Counted from the stretch's first letter, positions 26,490 to 33,800 are shown. The stretch is 64,000 nucleotides of DNA from an uncultured Pelagibacteraceae bacterium (GCA_902596515.1 CACJUF010000005.1:1-64000); one strand, 5' to 3'. Numbers and translations are program-made. Notes: generated by a model not told the origin, from the sequence alone.

Positions 26490-27080
26490 ATGATAAAAAA
26501 AAACTTGTTAGTATTTTCAATTGTTTTTTTTTCAATAACATTGAATTCATTTTCCATAGAACCTGACATTTTTGTGCAATCCACTGTTAATAGAGCATCC
26601 AAATTACTTGGAGAAGATATTACAAAAAATGAAAAAATTGAGAAATTAAAGGTAATTGCAAAAGAAACTGTGGATATCAAAGGGATTGGATTTTATACGC
26701 TTGGAAAAAAAAGAAAATCTTTAAACGAACAGGAAAAAAAAAGATATGCTGAATTATTTGAGGAATATTTTTTAAAAAGTTTTTCTAGTAGACTAGCAGA
26801 ATATACTAATCCAGAAATTGATGTCCAAGGTAAAGAGAGGCTTAACGAAAATTACACTATCGTAAACAGTATTTTAAAAGCTACTAACGAAAGACCTGAA
26901 ATAAAAATTGATTGGAGAATCTATACTAAAAATCCAGAAAACCCGTTAATTAGAGATTTAATAATAGAAGGCCTAAGTTTAGCAAGAACTCAAAAAGAGG
27001 AATTCGCCTCTGTTTTAAATTCAAATAATGATGACATTGAAGCTTTATTTAAAGTTTTAGAGGAATTTTCAAAAAATTAA
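26490..27080 (+). CDS. mlaC: MlaC-like periplasmic phospholipid carrier
   Basis: MlaC/Ttg2D family protein that ferries phospholipids between MlaA and the inner-membrane MlaFEDB complex. The 196 aa begin with a signal peptide (LLVFSIVFFSITLNSFS). The mature part shows VDIKGIGFYTLGKKRKSLNEQEKKRYAELFEEYFLKSF and the later DWRIYTKNPENPLIRDLIIEGLSLARTQKEEFASVL, which is diagnostic of the family. It follows mlaA and is the last chromosomal-backbone gene before the tRNA-associated accessory block. The inner-membrane Mla genes are not in this window. Confidence 0.92.
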   Translation: MIKKNLLVFSIVFFSITLNSFSIEPDIFVQSTVNRASKLLGEDITKNEKIEKLKVIAKETVDIKGIGFYTLGKKRKSLNEQEKKRYAELFEEYFLKSFSSRLAEYTNPEIDVQGKERLNENYTIVNSILKATNERPEIKIDWRIYTKNPENPLIRDLIIEGLSLARTQKEEFASVLNSNNDDIEALFKVLEEFSKN

Positions 27081-27091
27081 TATTGATGAAA

Positions 27092-27136
27092 TGGTGGGCC
27101 CGCCAGGACTCGAACCTGGGACCAATACATTATGAG
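27092..27136 (-). repeat. Displaced 3' half of the CAU tRNA gene (attachment-site remnant)
   Basis: These 45 nt are identical to 29407-29451, running from the CCA end through the T arm and variable loop into the anticodon loop. Identity ends exactly after ATTATGAG (plus strand). The 5' half is absent here and unrelated sequence follows. This is the usual scar of an element that integrated at a tRNA gene and supplied its own 3' half. It is not a functional tRNA. Confidence 0.85.
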
Positions 27137-27431
27137 AGATCTGAGAGAACTAAAATTAACATTCAAATGATTGACTTATTACTAAAGTGTAAATTCGTTT
27201 ACACAATTTGGTATACAATCATTTAGAAAAAATTTCTTTTTTTAAACAAATTTGAGTCCAAATAAAAACAACAAGACTTGATTTTAATAGAATCATGCGT
27301 TGGATTTCATTCCTTTTCTCACGTTTACGTTTTTTTTTATTATTTCCCTTCCTTCGTAAACCTCTTGATAAGAAGAGGAGTGAAACTATTACCAATTACA
27401 AATTATTAACCACAAAAAAGGAGCCAAAACC
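27137..27431. other. Non-coding left end of the small element with two hairpins
   Basis: About 295 nt with no convincing ORF. GTGTAAA-TTCG-TTTACAC at 27187-27204 is a perfect 7-bp stem with a UUCG-type tetraloop, not followed by a T run, so probably not a simple terminator. CCTCTT-GATAAG-AAGAGG at 27361-27378 is a second 6-bp stem. A ribosome-binding site (AAAAAGGAG) lies just before the ATG at 27432. These could be recombinase- or regulator-binding sites or the 5' UTR of the secreted protein. Confidence 0.5.
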
Positions 27432-28007
27432 ATGAAGCGTTTTCTTGTCTTTATTTCATTACATCTATTTTTATTTTTATTAATAATTGCTTATCAGGCT
27501 CAAGCAAATGAAGATGATTGGAATGTAATAACTTCCAATGAATTTATAGTAACAACTAAACCTGGTGAAGTTATATGGGGTGATAAATTAAGTTTAATTA
27601 TTAGAAAAAATGATTGTGCGAGAATGAACATTGTTTTTTCTTTTTCAACCAAAAAAGAAAATGAAAATATCAAAAATTTACAAAATAAATTAATTCCTAT
27701 TAAAATTAATGGACATGAGGAAGATCTTGAGGTTGAGGTTATTATGGTTCAGCCCATGTTCAATTATATGAATCTAGTTTTAATGCAAGCACCAGGACTT
27801 AAAAATATTGAGAAAATGATCAGCTCAATGATGGCATGGTATAATAATGATAATTTTTTTGGAATTGAGCTCGTGAATAGTCCTAATTTTAATCCAAAAG
27901 AGTATTTTGATATTTTGAATAATAATTGGAAATTAGATGGGCTGCCTGAAAAAATCACTGAAGCACAATCAATTTGCTACGGACCAGAAGTTATTGAATT
28001 AGGTTAA
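27432..28007 (+). CDS. Secreted hypothetical protein of the small element
   Basis: I do not recognise a family. The 191 aa begin with a clear signal peptide (FLVFISLHLFLFLLIIAYQAQA, cleavage expected after AQA), so the mature part of about 168 aa should be periplasmic. It looks like a beta-rich single domain (EFIVTTKPGEVIWGDKLSLIIRKND, LIPIKINGHEEDLEVEVIMVQP) with two Cys (CARMN and the C-terminal ICYGPE) that might form a disulfide. A strong ribosome-binding site (AGGAG) precedes the ATG. It converges on the T5orf172-like gene, 10 nt apart at the 3' ends. Confidence 0.75.
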   Translation: MKRFLVFISLHLFLFLLIIAYQAQANEDDWNVITSNEFIVTTKPGEVIWGDKLSLIIRKNDCARMNIVFSFSTKKENENIKNLQNKLIPIKINGHEEDLEVEVIMVQPMFNYMNLVLMQAPGLKNIEKMISSMMAWYNNDNFFGIELVNSPNFNPKEYFDILNNNWKLDGLPEKITEAQSICYGPEVIELG

Positions 28008-28017
28008 ATCTACATGG

Positions 28018-29196
28018 TTAATCATTTTCTTTTTTGAATTCTTCCACGGCCTTATCAATTAACTTAAATGCCTCTCTCTTATTAACTAATAAGATTCTTC
28101 TTATTCTTTGGAGTAGCTCAATTTTTTTATTATTGATGTTAAAATGATCAATTGGTGGTAAATCCGATAATTGTCTTAAAGTTTTTACAAATTCATCTAT
28201 AGAATAATATGATGCCTTAGAAATAGAAAATCTTAGAGCGCGCTCATGTTGATGTTGATTAGTATTCCTAAAAAAACTTCTCATTTTTCGCGAAAATGGT
28301 AAGCTTTTGTGAGCATTACTCATTGAATATCCATAAATATTTTTAGCCTTATACTTGTATCCCTTTACTAAATTTGGAAAATTTTTTTTAATACAATCAT
28401 AAATATAATCTTTAAAATATGATCGAGCCACGTTATCTGATTTAAATGATCTTTTTTTGTAATTATCCTCTATAAATTTATTAAATAGCAAACTTTGCTC
28501 TTTATACGTTTTTTGTTCGTAATATTTTCTAATAAATATTGCTTTTTTGACTTTGAATTCACTGAATTTTTTTTTGGAACTTAAATCAACAAAATAAAGG
28601 ATATATTTTTTACTTTTTTCAATAATATTATTTTTCTTATCAAATTTAAAATCCTCTCTTAACTGACAGAGGGGAAAAAAATTGTCTAACATGTGCCAGC
28701 GATATATTTGATTATCAGATAGTTCATAACCGTTAACCAAAGGACTGTTATATTCATATTTGAAATCTTTGGACGATCTATTGCCTAAAAAATCTAAACT
28801 TTCATACCCTTGATCCAAATAATAATTAGAAACATAAAGGCAGTCCATTCTCCAAATACTAAAAAGTCTTTTATAAGTTACAGTTTTTTTTCTAATAAAT
28901 TTATCTTTTCTAATAACATTTTCTAACTCATCTCTATGAATAAATCTTAATACATGACTAAATATAATATCTGCTCTTAAATTATAGCATTCGGATCTTC
29001 CAATTCTTTGATAAGAAAACTTATTTTTAAATGATCTTTCTAATTCTTCAGCTGATAAAACTTCTGTAAAAAACAAGATTTTAGTGTGTGGAGCTGCCGA
29101 TCTATATGTTGTTAATCTTTTTTTAACTCCAGATAATGAACTTGAAATACCTATTTTGTGATGTCCATCTATTTGGGTTGTGCAATAAAAAATCAC
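28018..29196 (-). CDS. T5orf172/GIY-YIG-like protein with long unknown C-terminal region
   Basis: The first ~85 residues match the T5orf172 (MUG113) branch of the GIY-YIG nuclease superfamily: a Y-containing strand at the start (IFYCTT), HKIGISSS with RLTTYRSAAP after it, a Glu in AEELERSFKNKF, and RSECYNL. Such domains occur in phages and mobile elements. Residues 90-392 are basic and aromatic-rich with no domain I recognise. The start is GTG. A DNA-processing role for the element is possible, but it could equally be selfish or defensive. Confidence 0.65.
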   Translation of the reverse strand: MIFYCTTQIDGHHKIGISSSLSGVKKRLTTYRSAAPHTKILFFTEVLSAEELERSFKNKFSYQRIGRSECYNLRADIIFSHVLRFIHRDELENVIRKDKFIRKKTVTYKRLFSIWRMDCLYVSNYYLDQGYESLDFLGNRSSKDFKYEYNSPLVNGYELSDNQIYRWHMLDNFFPLCQLREDFKFDKKNNIIEKSKKYILYFVDLSSKKKFSEFKVKKAIFIRKYYEQKTYKEQSLLFNKFIEDNYKKRSFKSDNVARSYFKDYIYDCIKKNFPNLVKGYKYKAKNIYGYSMSNAHKSLPFSRKMRSFFRNTNQHQHERALRFSISKASYYSIDEFVKTLRQLSDLPPIDHFNINNKKIELLQRIRRILLVNKREAFKLIDKAVEEFKKEND

Positions 29197-29406
29197 TTAA
29201 TTTTAGGTCTAAATTTTGTTTTAATATCATATATATTAGATGATAAGCTTAATGCCAAAATCCCGAAATGCTTTTTCATTCTCATAAGACTAGTACATTC
29301 CTAAAAAAAACTCGACTCAATCTCGTACACAATGAAAAAATTTTTAGAGGGTTTTTTGACAAAATTTCAAAAAATCAAAACTTCTAAACGTTGATTTTAC
29401 TGGATT

Positions 29407-29483
29407 TGGTGGGCCCGCCAGGACTCGAACCTGGGACCAATACATTATGAGTGTACTGCTCTAACCAACTGAGCTACAGGCCC
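29407..29483 (-). tRNA. Intact tRNA with CAU anticodon (probably tRNA-Ile2, alternatively elongator tRNA-Met)
   Basis: A complete 77-nt cloverleaf with encoded CCA. Acceptor GGGCCTG pairs with CGGGCCC, D stem GCTC/GAGC, anticodon stem GTACA/TGTAT with loop CTCATAA (anticodon CAT), T stem CCAGG/CCTGG with canonical loop TTCGAGT. The GGGCCTGTAGCTCAG start and TTGGTC variable region look more like the lysidine-modified Ile2 species than elongator Met, but this is from memory. It is the hybrid tRNA rebuilt between two integrated elements: its 3' half is duplicated at 27092 and its 5' half at 41602. Confidence 0.95.
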
Positions 29484-29577
29484 TTGAAATTAATTAGGTA
29501 TTATACCAATTTTAAAATTCATACAAGTTAACTTTACAAACAATAGATTGTATTTTTCTAAGATTTTAGTCACAAAC

Positions 29578-29605
29578 TTTGCATTCGTTGGTAAATCCGT
29601 TGGTA
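29578..29605. repeat. Left-end arm-like repeat (GTTGGTAAA copies)
   Basis: TTTGCATTCGTTGGTAAATCCGTTGG at 29578-29603 is repeated without mismatch at 41725-41750. Within it GTTGGTAA occurs twice, 11 nt apart. Spacing to the nearest tRNA core (about 130 nt) fits an integrase arm-type binding site. Function is inferred. Confidence 0.55.
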
Positions 29606-29629
29606 AGAAAATTATCGTAAATTTTAATT

Positions 29630-30241
29630 TTAGATTATTGAATGATCCTTTAAAATTTCTAATTCAGTTTTACCAAGATGAATAAAATCAAATTTAATAC
29701 TAGGATCTATATTTTTCCTAATAAATTTTATATCATTTAAATCATTAGGATCAGCAGGATCAAACATTGCTATTTCCCAATTAGGATTTTTCAACCCATC
29801 TTTAATCCAATTATCTTCCTCTATATCAAAAACAGAAGGTTCCATTGAATTAATTGAAATATTAACCTTTTTTAAACCATCTAACTTATTTATAAAATCA
29901 GAAATTAATTTAGGCTCAAATAATAAAACATCACTAATAATATTTAAGTTTGTTGAATTAAATTCAACATTTTTTGAAAAAAATTTATTATCTTTTTTAA
30001 CCTTATATTCTTGATTTGGTCCTAAACCATCTATTTGAATAGCATAAGGAATTGTATAATTAATTTTCCACAAGAAATTTCTAATATTATTGGTGTTCTT
30101 TATAAAATCTACAATATCACTATTCCAACAAATTTCTTGGTCATCCCAAAATGATACATCTTCTCTAACCCAAAGATCTCCCCCATCATATTCAAAAGAA
30201 TTATTTTTAAGATCTTTATTTATAAGCTTTGGATAAGTCAT
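29630..30241 (-). CDS. Hypothetical acidic protein of the island left module
   Basis: Family not recognised. A 203-aa soluble protein with no signal peptide or membrane helix. The N-terminal half is rich in Asp and Trp (GGDLWVREDVSFWDDQEICW), and the C-terminal half has FDPADPNDLNDIKFIRKNIDPS. It is the last gene of the minus-strand module, 22 nt after its neighbour, and probably shares its transcript. The ATG is the only sensible start. Confidence 0.7.
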   Translation of the reverse strand: MTYPKLINKDLKNNSFEYDGGDLWVREDVSFWDDQEICWNSDIVDFIKNTNNIRNFLWKINYTIPYAIQIDGLGPNQEYKVKKDNKFFSKNVEFNSTNLNIISDVLLFEPKLISDFINKLDGLKKVNISINSMEPSVFDIEEDNWIKDGLKNPNWEIAMFDPADPNDLNDIKFIRKNIDPSIKFDFIHLGKTELEILKDHSII

Positions 30242-30263
30242 AATTAATTTTATATAAAGTTAC

Positions 30264-31160
30264 TTAAGTCTTGCTTTCTTCAATATATTCTGTTGTCAGA
30301 TCAATATAAATTTTTTGATTATCAAGATATTTCTTTTTATTTTTATCAAAACTTAAATAAGTATTTACTTCTGTAAAAATTTTAGCAGTGTCATCTGTCT
30401 TCAAAACTTTTTTTACTAAGGAAATATATTGCTCTAAAAACATAAAAAAATGCTTTTTATCCATATACTCAGCTTCTTTTCCTGCCAGTACATAAAACTT
30501 ACATTCATGCAATTTCTTAGCCACTATCTCTAAGTTATATTTATCGTAAGAAGCAAATATATTTTGATAACTGAAAGCTCTTCTAGAAAAATAATCTTTT
30601 GACTTAATGGCTTTTTTAGATAATATTTTAAAAGATTTTATTAAGTTTGTTTTATTCAATTTCTTTTTAATATTTGATGGAAGTAAATAAAATATATCAT
30701 CTGTTTTTTTTTCATTTATTAAATCAAAATGCACAAAGGTTTCCCCATATAACTTTAATTCTTTGTTTTTTTTACCTGCATAATGAAAAGTACTATTTGT
30801 TAACGATTTATCAGTCTCATCGTAAGTTAACTTTGACACGTTATATGACTGAGTTTCCAAGAACATAGGATCTTTTTCCTCAACTTGAAAAAGTTCTTTA
30901 TGCTCTTTATTTCTAAAAAGGTTAATCCCACCTCTTGTCCAAATTTGTGGATATGGATCTAAACGTTCAAATGAATACCAATCTTTACCCTTGTTAACCT
31001 TGACTATAAACTCCGATTTTTTTATATCAATTTTAGGATGATAAAATATGTTTGGTTTTTTATTTTCAGGATATTGATGATAAACATGACTCGGTAATTT
31101 GAGAGTTTTAGGAATTTTAGATTTTTTAATATTTATCTTATAAATATATACATTCGTCAT
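30264..31160 (-). CDS. Hypothetical protein of the island left module
   Basis: Family not recognised. 298 aa, soluble, Lys/Tyr-rich. The first 110 residues look beta-rich with clustered aromatics (KGKDWYSFERLDPYPQIWTRGG), and the second half is helical (LIKSFKILSKKAIKSKDYFSRRAFSYQNIFASYDKYN). It lies 5 nt after the 147-aa ORF and 22 nt before the 203-aa ORF, consistent with one operon behind the ribbon-helix-helix gene. Confidence 0.72.
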   Translation of the reverse strand: MTNVYIYKINIKKSKIPKTLKLPSHVYHQYPENKKPNIFYHPKIDIKKSEFIVKVNKGKDWYSFERLDPYPQIWTRGGINLFRNKEHKELFQVEEKDPMFLETQSYNVSKLTYDETDKSLTNSTFHYAGKKNKELKLYGETFVHFDLINEKKTDDIFYLLPSNIKKKLNKTNLIKSFKILSKKAIKSKDYFSRRAFSYQNIFASYDKYNLEIVAKKLHECKFYVLAGKEAEYMDKKHFFMFLEQYISLVKKVLKTDDTAKIFTEVNTYLSFDKNKKKYLDNQKIYIDLTTEYIEESKT

Positions 31161-31165
31161 TTCTA

Positions 31166-31606
31166 TCAGTCTATTTCAGTTAACCATTTAGGCCAAGACC
31201 TTGATTCTAATTTTCTATCAAGCTTAAATTCGTTGATAATCATCCTTAAAATCTCAGACTTTGAATACCCTTCTTTATAAAGATCTTTTGCTCTTTTAAT
31301 TTTAGCATTTTTTAGTTTTTGAACTTCTGAGCTAAATTGAACTAAATTAGATTGATCTCCACCTGAGTTTCCTTGAGCTCTTTTATTTCCTTGCATAGAC
31401 TTAGCTCTTTTTTCTTCAAGAATTTTAGTAAGCTTTTTTCTTTTCCTTAATGCTTCCTCAGCTAAAAATTTACTATTATAAATTTGTAATCCTCTAAACT
31501 CCATCGGGATATTACTGTTTTTAGTCTGGGGTGTAGAAAATAAAATTTTATATTTTCCATTTGGGTTATTTTTATCTACAGGTCTGATTTTATTATGATT
31601 ACTCAT
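31166..31606 (-). CDS. Small basic hypothetical protein with C-terminal HTH-like helices
   Basis: About 146 aa, strongly basic. I choose ATG 31606 over the track's 31612 because GAGGGG lies 6 nt upstream of it, while it would abut the earlier ATG. A charged helical middle (LAEEALRKRKKLTKILEEKRAKS) is followed by a polar linker and a C-terminal segment, KRAKDLYKEGYSKSEILRMIINEF, that reads like a helix-turn-helix. A DNA-binding or small-terminase-like role is possible but unproven. It overlaps the upstream gene by 8 nt. Confidence 0.68.
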   Translation of the reverse strand: MSNHNKIRPVDKNNPNGKYKILFSTPQTKNSNIPMEFRGLQIYNSKFLAEEALRKRKKLTKILEEKRAKSMQGNKRAQGNSGGDQSNLVQFSSEVQKLKNAKIKRAKDLYKEGYSKSEILRMIINEFKLDRKLESRSWPKWLTEID

Positions 31607-31877
31607 CCTCATCCCCTCTAGCTTTTTTAAGCATTTTTATTTCATTTTCAATCATTTGAAATTTATGTCGATCACACAAATAGCTAAAATACTTCAAGGT
31701 ATTATATGGAAGAAAATAAAGTTTTAAAATTAGGTTAAGAATAAACTTATCTTTGTAAAATTCTTTTTTTGCCTGCATTTGAAGTTCTTTATGAGTTAAT
31801 AGCCACCCAAGGTAATTTTTCCATTCATATCTGTTTTCTAATCTTTCTTTAATTATTTCATCAAGATTATTTTTCAT
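31599..31877 (-). CDS. Small hypothetical protein of the island left module
   Basis: 92 aa from ATG 31877, which has AGGAAGG 7 nt upstream and overlaps the nuclease stop by 11 nt. The track's longer version (start 31952) would lie deep inside the nuclease gene. It is helical and aromatic-rich (EWKNYLGWLLTHKELQMQAKKEFYKDKF; LKYFSYLCDRHKFQMIENEIKML), with no recognised family. Tight overlaps on both sides mark it as part of a translationally coupled operon. Confidence 0.68.
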   Translation of the reverse strand: MKNNLDEIIKERLENRYEWKNYLGWLLTHKELQMQAKKEFYKDKFILNLILKLYFLPYNTLKYFSYLCDRHKFQMIENEIKMLKKARGDEDE

Positions 31878-32646
31878 TAGCCATCCTTCCTGCGGACACA
31901 AAATAATTACAAGTTTCACATGTTCCATTAGGTTCAGGTGGTTTATTGTCATGGAGAATATCTAAATATTTTGTGAGAACTTTCATAAAGTTTTTAAGAT
32001 CATATTTTACCTCAGTAAATTTAAATGAAAAATCTATAGAAATATTATCTGTATTTTTTAGTTCTTCAGGATAGATAAATACAAGACCTAATAAACTTGT
32101 TTTATTTATAGTAATTTTCTTTATCTTTTTTAAAGTTTCCTCAACACTTTTTTTAATTGAATCAGGTTTTTTAGCCCTACTATGTTCAGCTAAAAATTTT
32201 TCATCAGTTTCTAAATTTGAATATAATAGACTGTACCCATGAAGTTGAGGTTCGTACTCATTAATTTTTTTCTCTAGATCCTTGCTAAAATCTTTACCAT
32301 TTTTTTCTTTAAACTTAGATGTCTTATAATCAATAATACCCGAGGTTCCATCCTCGAATTTAATAATAGCATCTCCTTTTCCTTTAATTCTAAAAGGTCT
32401 ATTTTTATCATCTTTTAAAACTTTAGAAAAAAATGAAATATTAAATGGATCAATTGTTTCACCTCCTTTAATATTTTTATCGATTTTTTTTACATCTCCC
32501 AAAAAATATTCTTTTTCCATGCTGTCTAATGTTTGTGTCACTCCAGCAGAAATCATTTTAGGATAAAGATTAAAGTTTTTACCTACGTAAGCACAATGAT
32601 CACACACATATGATAATTCGCTCGGGCTAATGATGTAAGTTTTCAT
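31867..32646 (-). CDS. Cas4/RecB-like PD-(D/E)XK nuclease with putative Fe-S cysteines
   Basis: 259 aa with the RecB-type nuclease core: GKGDAIIKF (metal Asp), IIDYKTSK (D-x-K catalytic strand) and QLHGYSLLYSN (Q/Y motif). Cysteine pairs at both ends (CDHC near residue 15, CETC near 243) are arranged as in Cas4/AddB-type nucleases, where they hold a 4Fe-4S cluster. The likely activity is exonuclease or end-processing on DNA. No cas genes or CRISPR array are present, so it belongs to the element. The ATG lies at the end of the ribbon-helix-helix gene. Confidence 0.82.
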   Translation of the reverse strand: MKTYIISPSELSYVCDHCAYVGKNFNLYPKMISAGVTQTLDSMEKEYFLGDVKKIDKNIKGGETIDPFNISFFSKVLKDDKNRPFRIKGKGDAIIKFEDGTSGIIDYKTSKFKEKNGKDFSKDLEKKINEYEPQLHGYSLLYSNLETDEKFLAEHSRAKKPDSIKKSVEETLKKIKKITINKTSLLGLVFIYPEELKNTDNISIDFSFKFTEVKYDLKNFMKVLTKYLDILHDNKPPEPNGTCETCNYFVSAGRMANEK

Positions 32647-32837
32647 TAGTTTAAACTCCCATTATAATGATAATGATCTTTTTCCTCTTCACCAGATTTA
32701 AAATTATTAACTAAAAATCTAACAACTTCAGCTCTGGACAACTTAATACCAGGAGTTAGTTCTGTTGTTAGCTCTTCTATTTTTTTATAGCAATTATTGT
32801 CTATCGCTACGGATTTGTACTTTGTTTTGTCAGTCAT
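32646..32837 (-). CDS. Ribbon-helix-helix (CopG/Arc-like) small regulator
   Basis: 63 aa. YKSVAIDNNCYKKIEELTTELTPGIKLSRAEVVRFLVNNFK has the N-terminal beta strand, helix and S/R-AEVVRFLV helix of ribbon-helix-helix DNA-binding proteins. It is the first gene of the minus-strand module, so it probably autoregulates that module from the repeat- and hairpin-bearing spacer upstream. It ends at the first base of the nuclease gene. Confidence 0.75.
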   Translation of the reverse strand: MTDKTKYKSVAIDNNCYKKIEELTTELTPGIKLSRAEVVRFLVNNFKSGEEEKDHYHYNGSLN

Positions 32838-32899
32838 TTACATCTCTTTCCGAACTAAAAGTTCATTTTATATTTTGGTAAAATTTGAGATGAAGTTAA

Positions 32900-32958
32900 T
32901 GTTGCACTTGGCAACAAAATGAAGGTAAAGGCTTCAACCAATTTGTGGGCTTCACAAA
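32900..32958. other. Three consecutive short hairpins in the island control region
   Basis: TGTTGC-ACTTG-GCAACA (32900-32916), TGAAG-7 nt-CTTCA (32920-32936) and TTTGTG-GGCTT-CACAAA (32942-32958), with only a few bases between stems. They lie just upstream of the ribbon-helix-helix gene, within a 250-nt stretch with no ORF. They could be a structured leader or small RNA, operator sites, or a replication/transfer origin; the sequence alone does not decide. Confidence 0.5.
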
Positions 32959-33018
32959 ATTTACCGTTAGTCAAATTATAATGATTCTTACAAGCCTTTT
33001 CAATATCAAAAAAAATTA

Positions 33019-33085
33019 TTTTCAGGGCTGTGCTCTATCCTATACTCTCCTATAAAATTTTGGAGCTTTTCAGGGCACTGCTCTA
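33019..33085. repeat. Direct repeat pair TTTTCAGGGCNNTGCTCTA
   Basis: Two 19-nt copies, at 33019-33037 and 33067-33085, differ at 2 positions and start 48 nt apart. Each is itself an imperfect inverted repeat (AGGGC..GCTCT). Between them lies a CTCC/GGAG stem. They fall directly downstream of the 57-aa ORF at 33087 and may be operators or part of a terminator for it. Confidence 0.5.
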
Positions 33086-33086
33086 G

Positions 33087-33260
33087 CTATTTTTTATTCT
33101 TAATTTTAAATCCATTTTTTTCTAAGACTTTTATTAAATTTTTTAGTCTTTCATCTCTTGAAGTATTTTGATCTCCTATACTTTCAAAAAATATAGGTTT
33201 TAAACCTTTTTTTTCTTTTGATTTAAAAAAGTCTCTAATTGATTGTATTTTTATTTTCAT
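33087..33260 (-). CDS. 57-aa basic peptide (not in ORF track)
   Basis: ATG at 33260 preceded by AAGGAGAAAC, a consensus Shine-Dalgarno at good spacing. The product starts MKIKIQSIRDFFKSKEKKG and ends GFKIKNKK; it is very basic, helical and unrecognised. It stops at TAG 33087. The strong ribosome-binding site, rare in this window, is the main support. It is divergent from the 112-aa gene that opens the defence operon, so it could be a small regulator of it. Confidence 0.55.
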   Translation of the reverse strand: MKIKIQSIRDFFKSKEKKGLKPIFFESIGDQNTSRDERLKNLIKVLEKNGFKIKNKK

Positions 33261-33407
33261 GTTTCTCCTTTAGCGTTTTATTTTAAGTCCTAGCAAGTAG
33301 AGTTATGTTCTAAATCAGGACTAATTAATCTTATCATACTTAAGACATAATTAAAAATTATATTATTAATTGTTAATCAATTTTCTTAATTTAAATACTT
33401 CAAAAAT

Positions 33408-33746
33408 ATGCAGCAATTAGAACTGTTTGATTACAGAAAAGATTATCTTTTTGATAATAAAAATCAGGTTGCTCACTGGTACGATATCCTTAAAGAAACT
33501 GAAGACACCATTAGTTATGCAGAACACATAGATCCTAATAAAGGCTATGCAATAGCAGCTATGGAATATGAGGAATATGTGGATGTGAAAAAAGATAGGT
33601 TGAAAGGATTGACCTATGATCAAATTCTCACATATTTAAAAAGTGCAAAAAAAGAAGACAGACTTAAAAAATATAAAGCACTATTGAAATTTAGAAACAT
33701 TCCTTTTGAAGCTGATCTTTTTACCTGGCATAATTCAGATTTATAA
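33408..33746 (+). CDS. 112-aa hypothetical protein opening the defence operon, with clamp-binding-like N-terminus
   Basis: Family not recognised. The first residues, MQQLELFDY, contain QLELF, which fits the bacterial sliding-clamp (DnaN) binding consensus QLxLF. The rest is helical and charged (GYAIAAMEYEEYVDVKKDRLKGLTYDQILTYLKSAKKEDRLKKYKALL). It lies 54 nt upstream of the MORC-like ATPase on the same strand and is probably its operon partner. A replication-tethered sensor or regulator is a guess. Confidence 0.7.
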   Translation: MQQLELFDYRKDYLFDNKNQVAHWYDILKETEDTISYAEHIDPNKGYAIAAMEYEEYVDVKKDRLKGLTYDQILTYLKSAKKEDRLKKYKALLKFRNIPFEADLFTWHNSDL

Positions 33747-33800
33747 ACGATTTATTTATTCAGAAAATCATTATAGGTTCAAAAGAATTAGAAATTCTTT

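Larger units (their letters stand above)
27092..29451. mobile_element. Small tRNA-integrated element (about 2.3 kb), no integrase
   Basis: Bounded by the 45-bp direct repeat formed by the displaced tRNA 3' half (27092-27136) and the 3' half of the intact tRNA (29407-29451). It contains a secreted hypothetical protein and, convergently, a T5orf172-like protein, with long non-coding ends (27137-27431 and 29197-29406). No recombinase, replication or regulatory gene is visible, so if mobile it would need trans-acting functions. Boundaries are seen in the sequence; mobility is inferred. Confidence 0.6.

Noticed and set aside
27092-27136. Second functional CAU tRNA gene
   Set aside because: Only the 3' half is present; no D arm or 5' acceptor strand follows.
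31878-31952. Extended start of the 92-aa island protein
   Set aside because: It would overlap the nuclease gene by more than 80 nt, while ATG 31877 has AGGAAGG at proper spacing.
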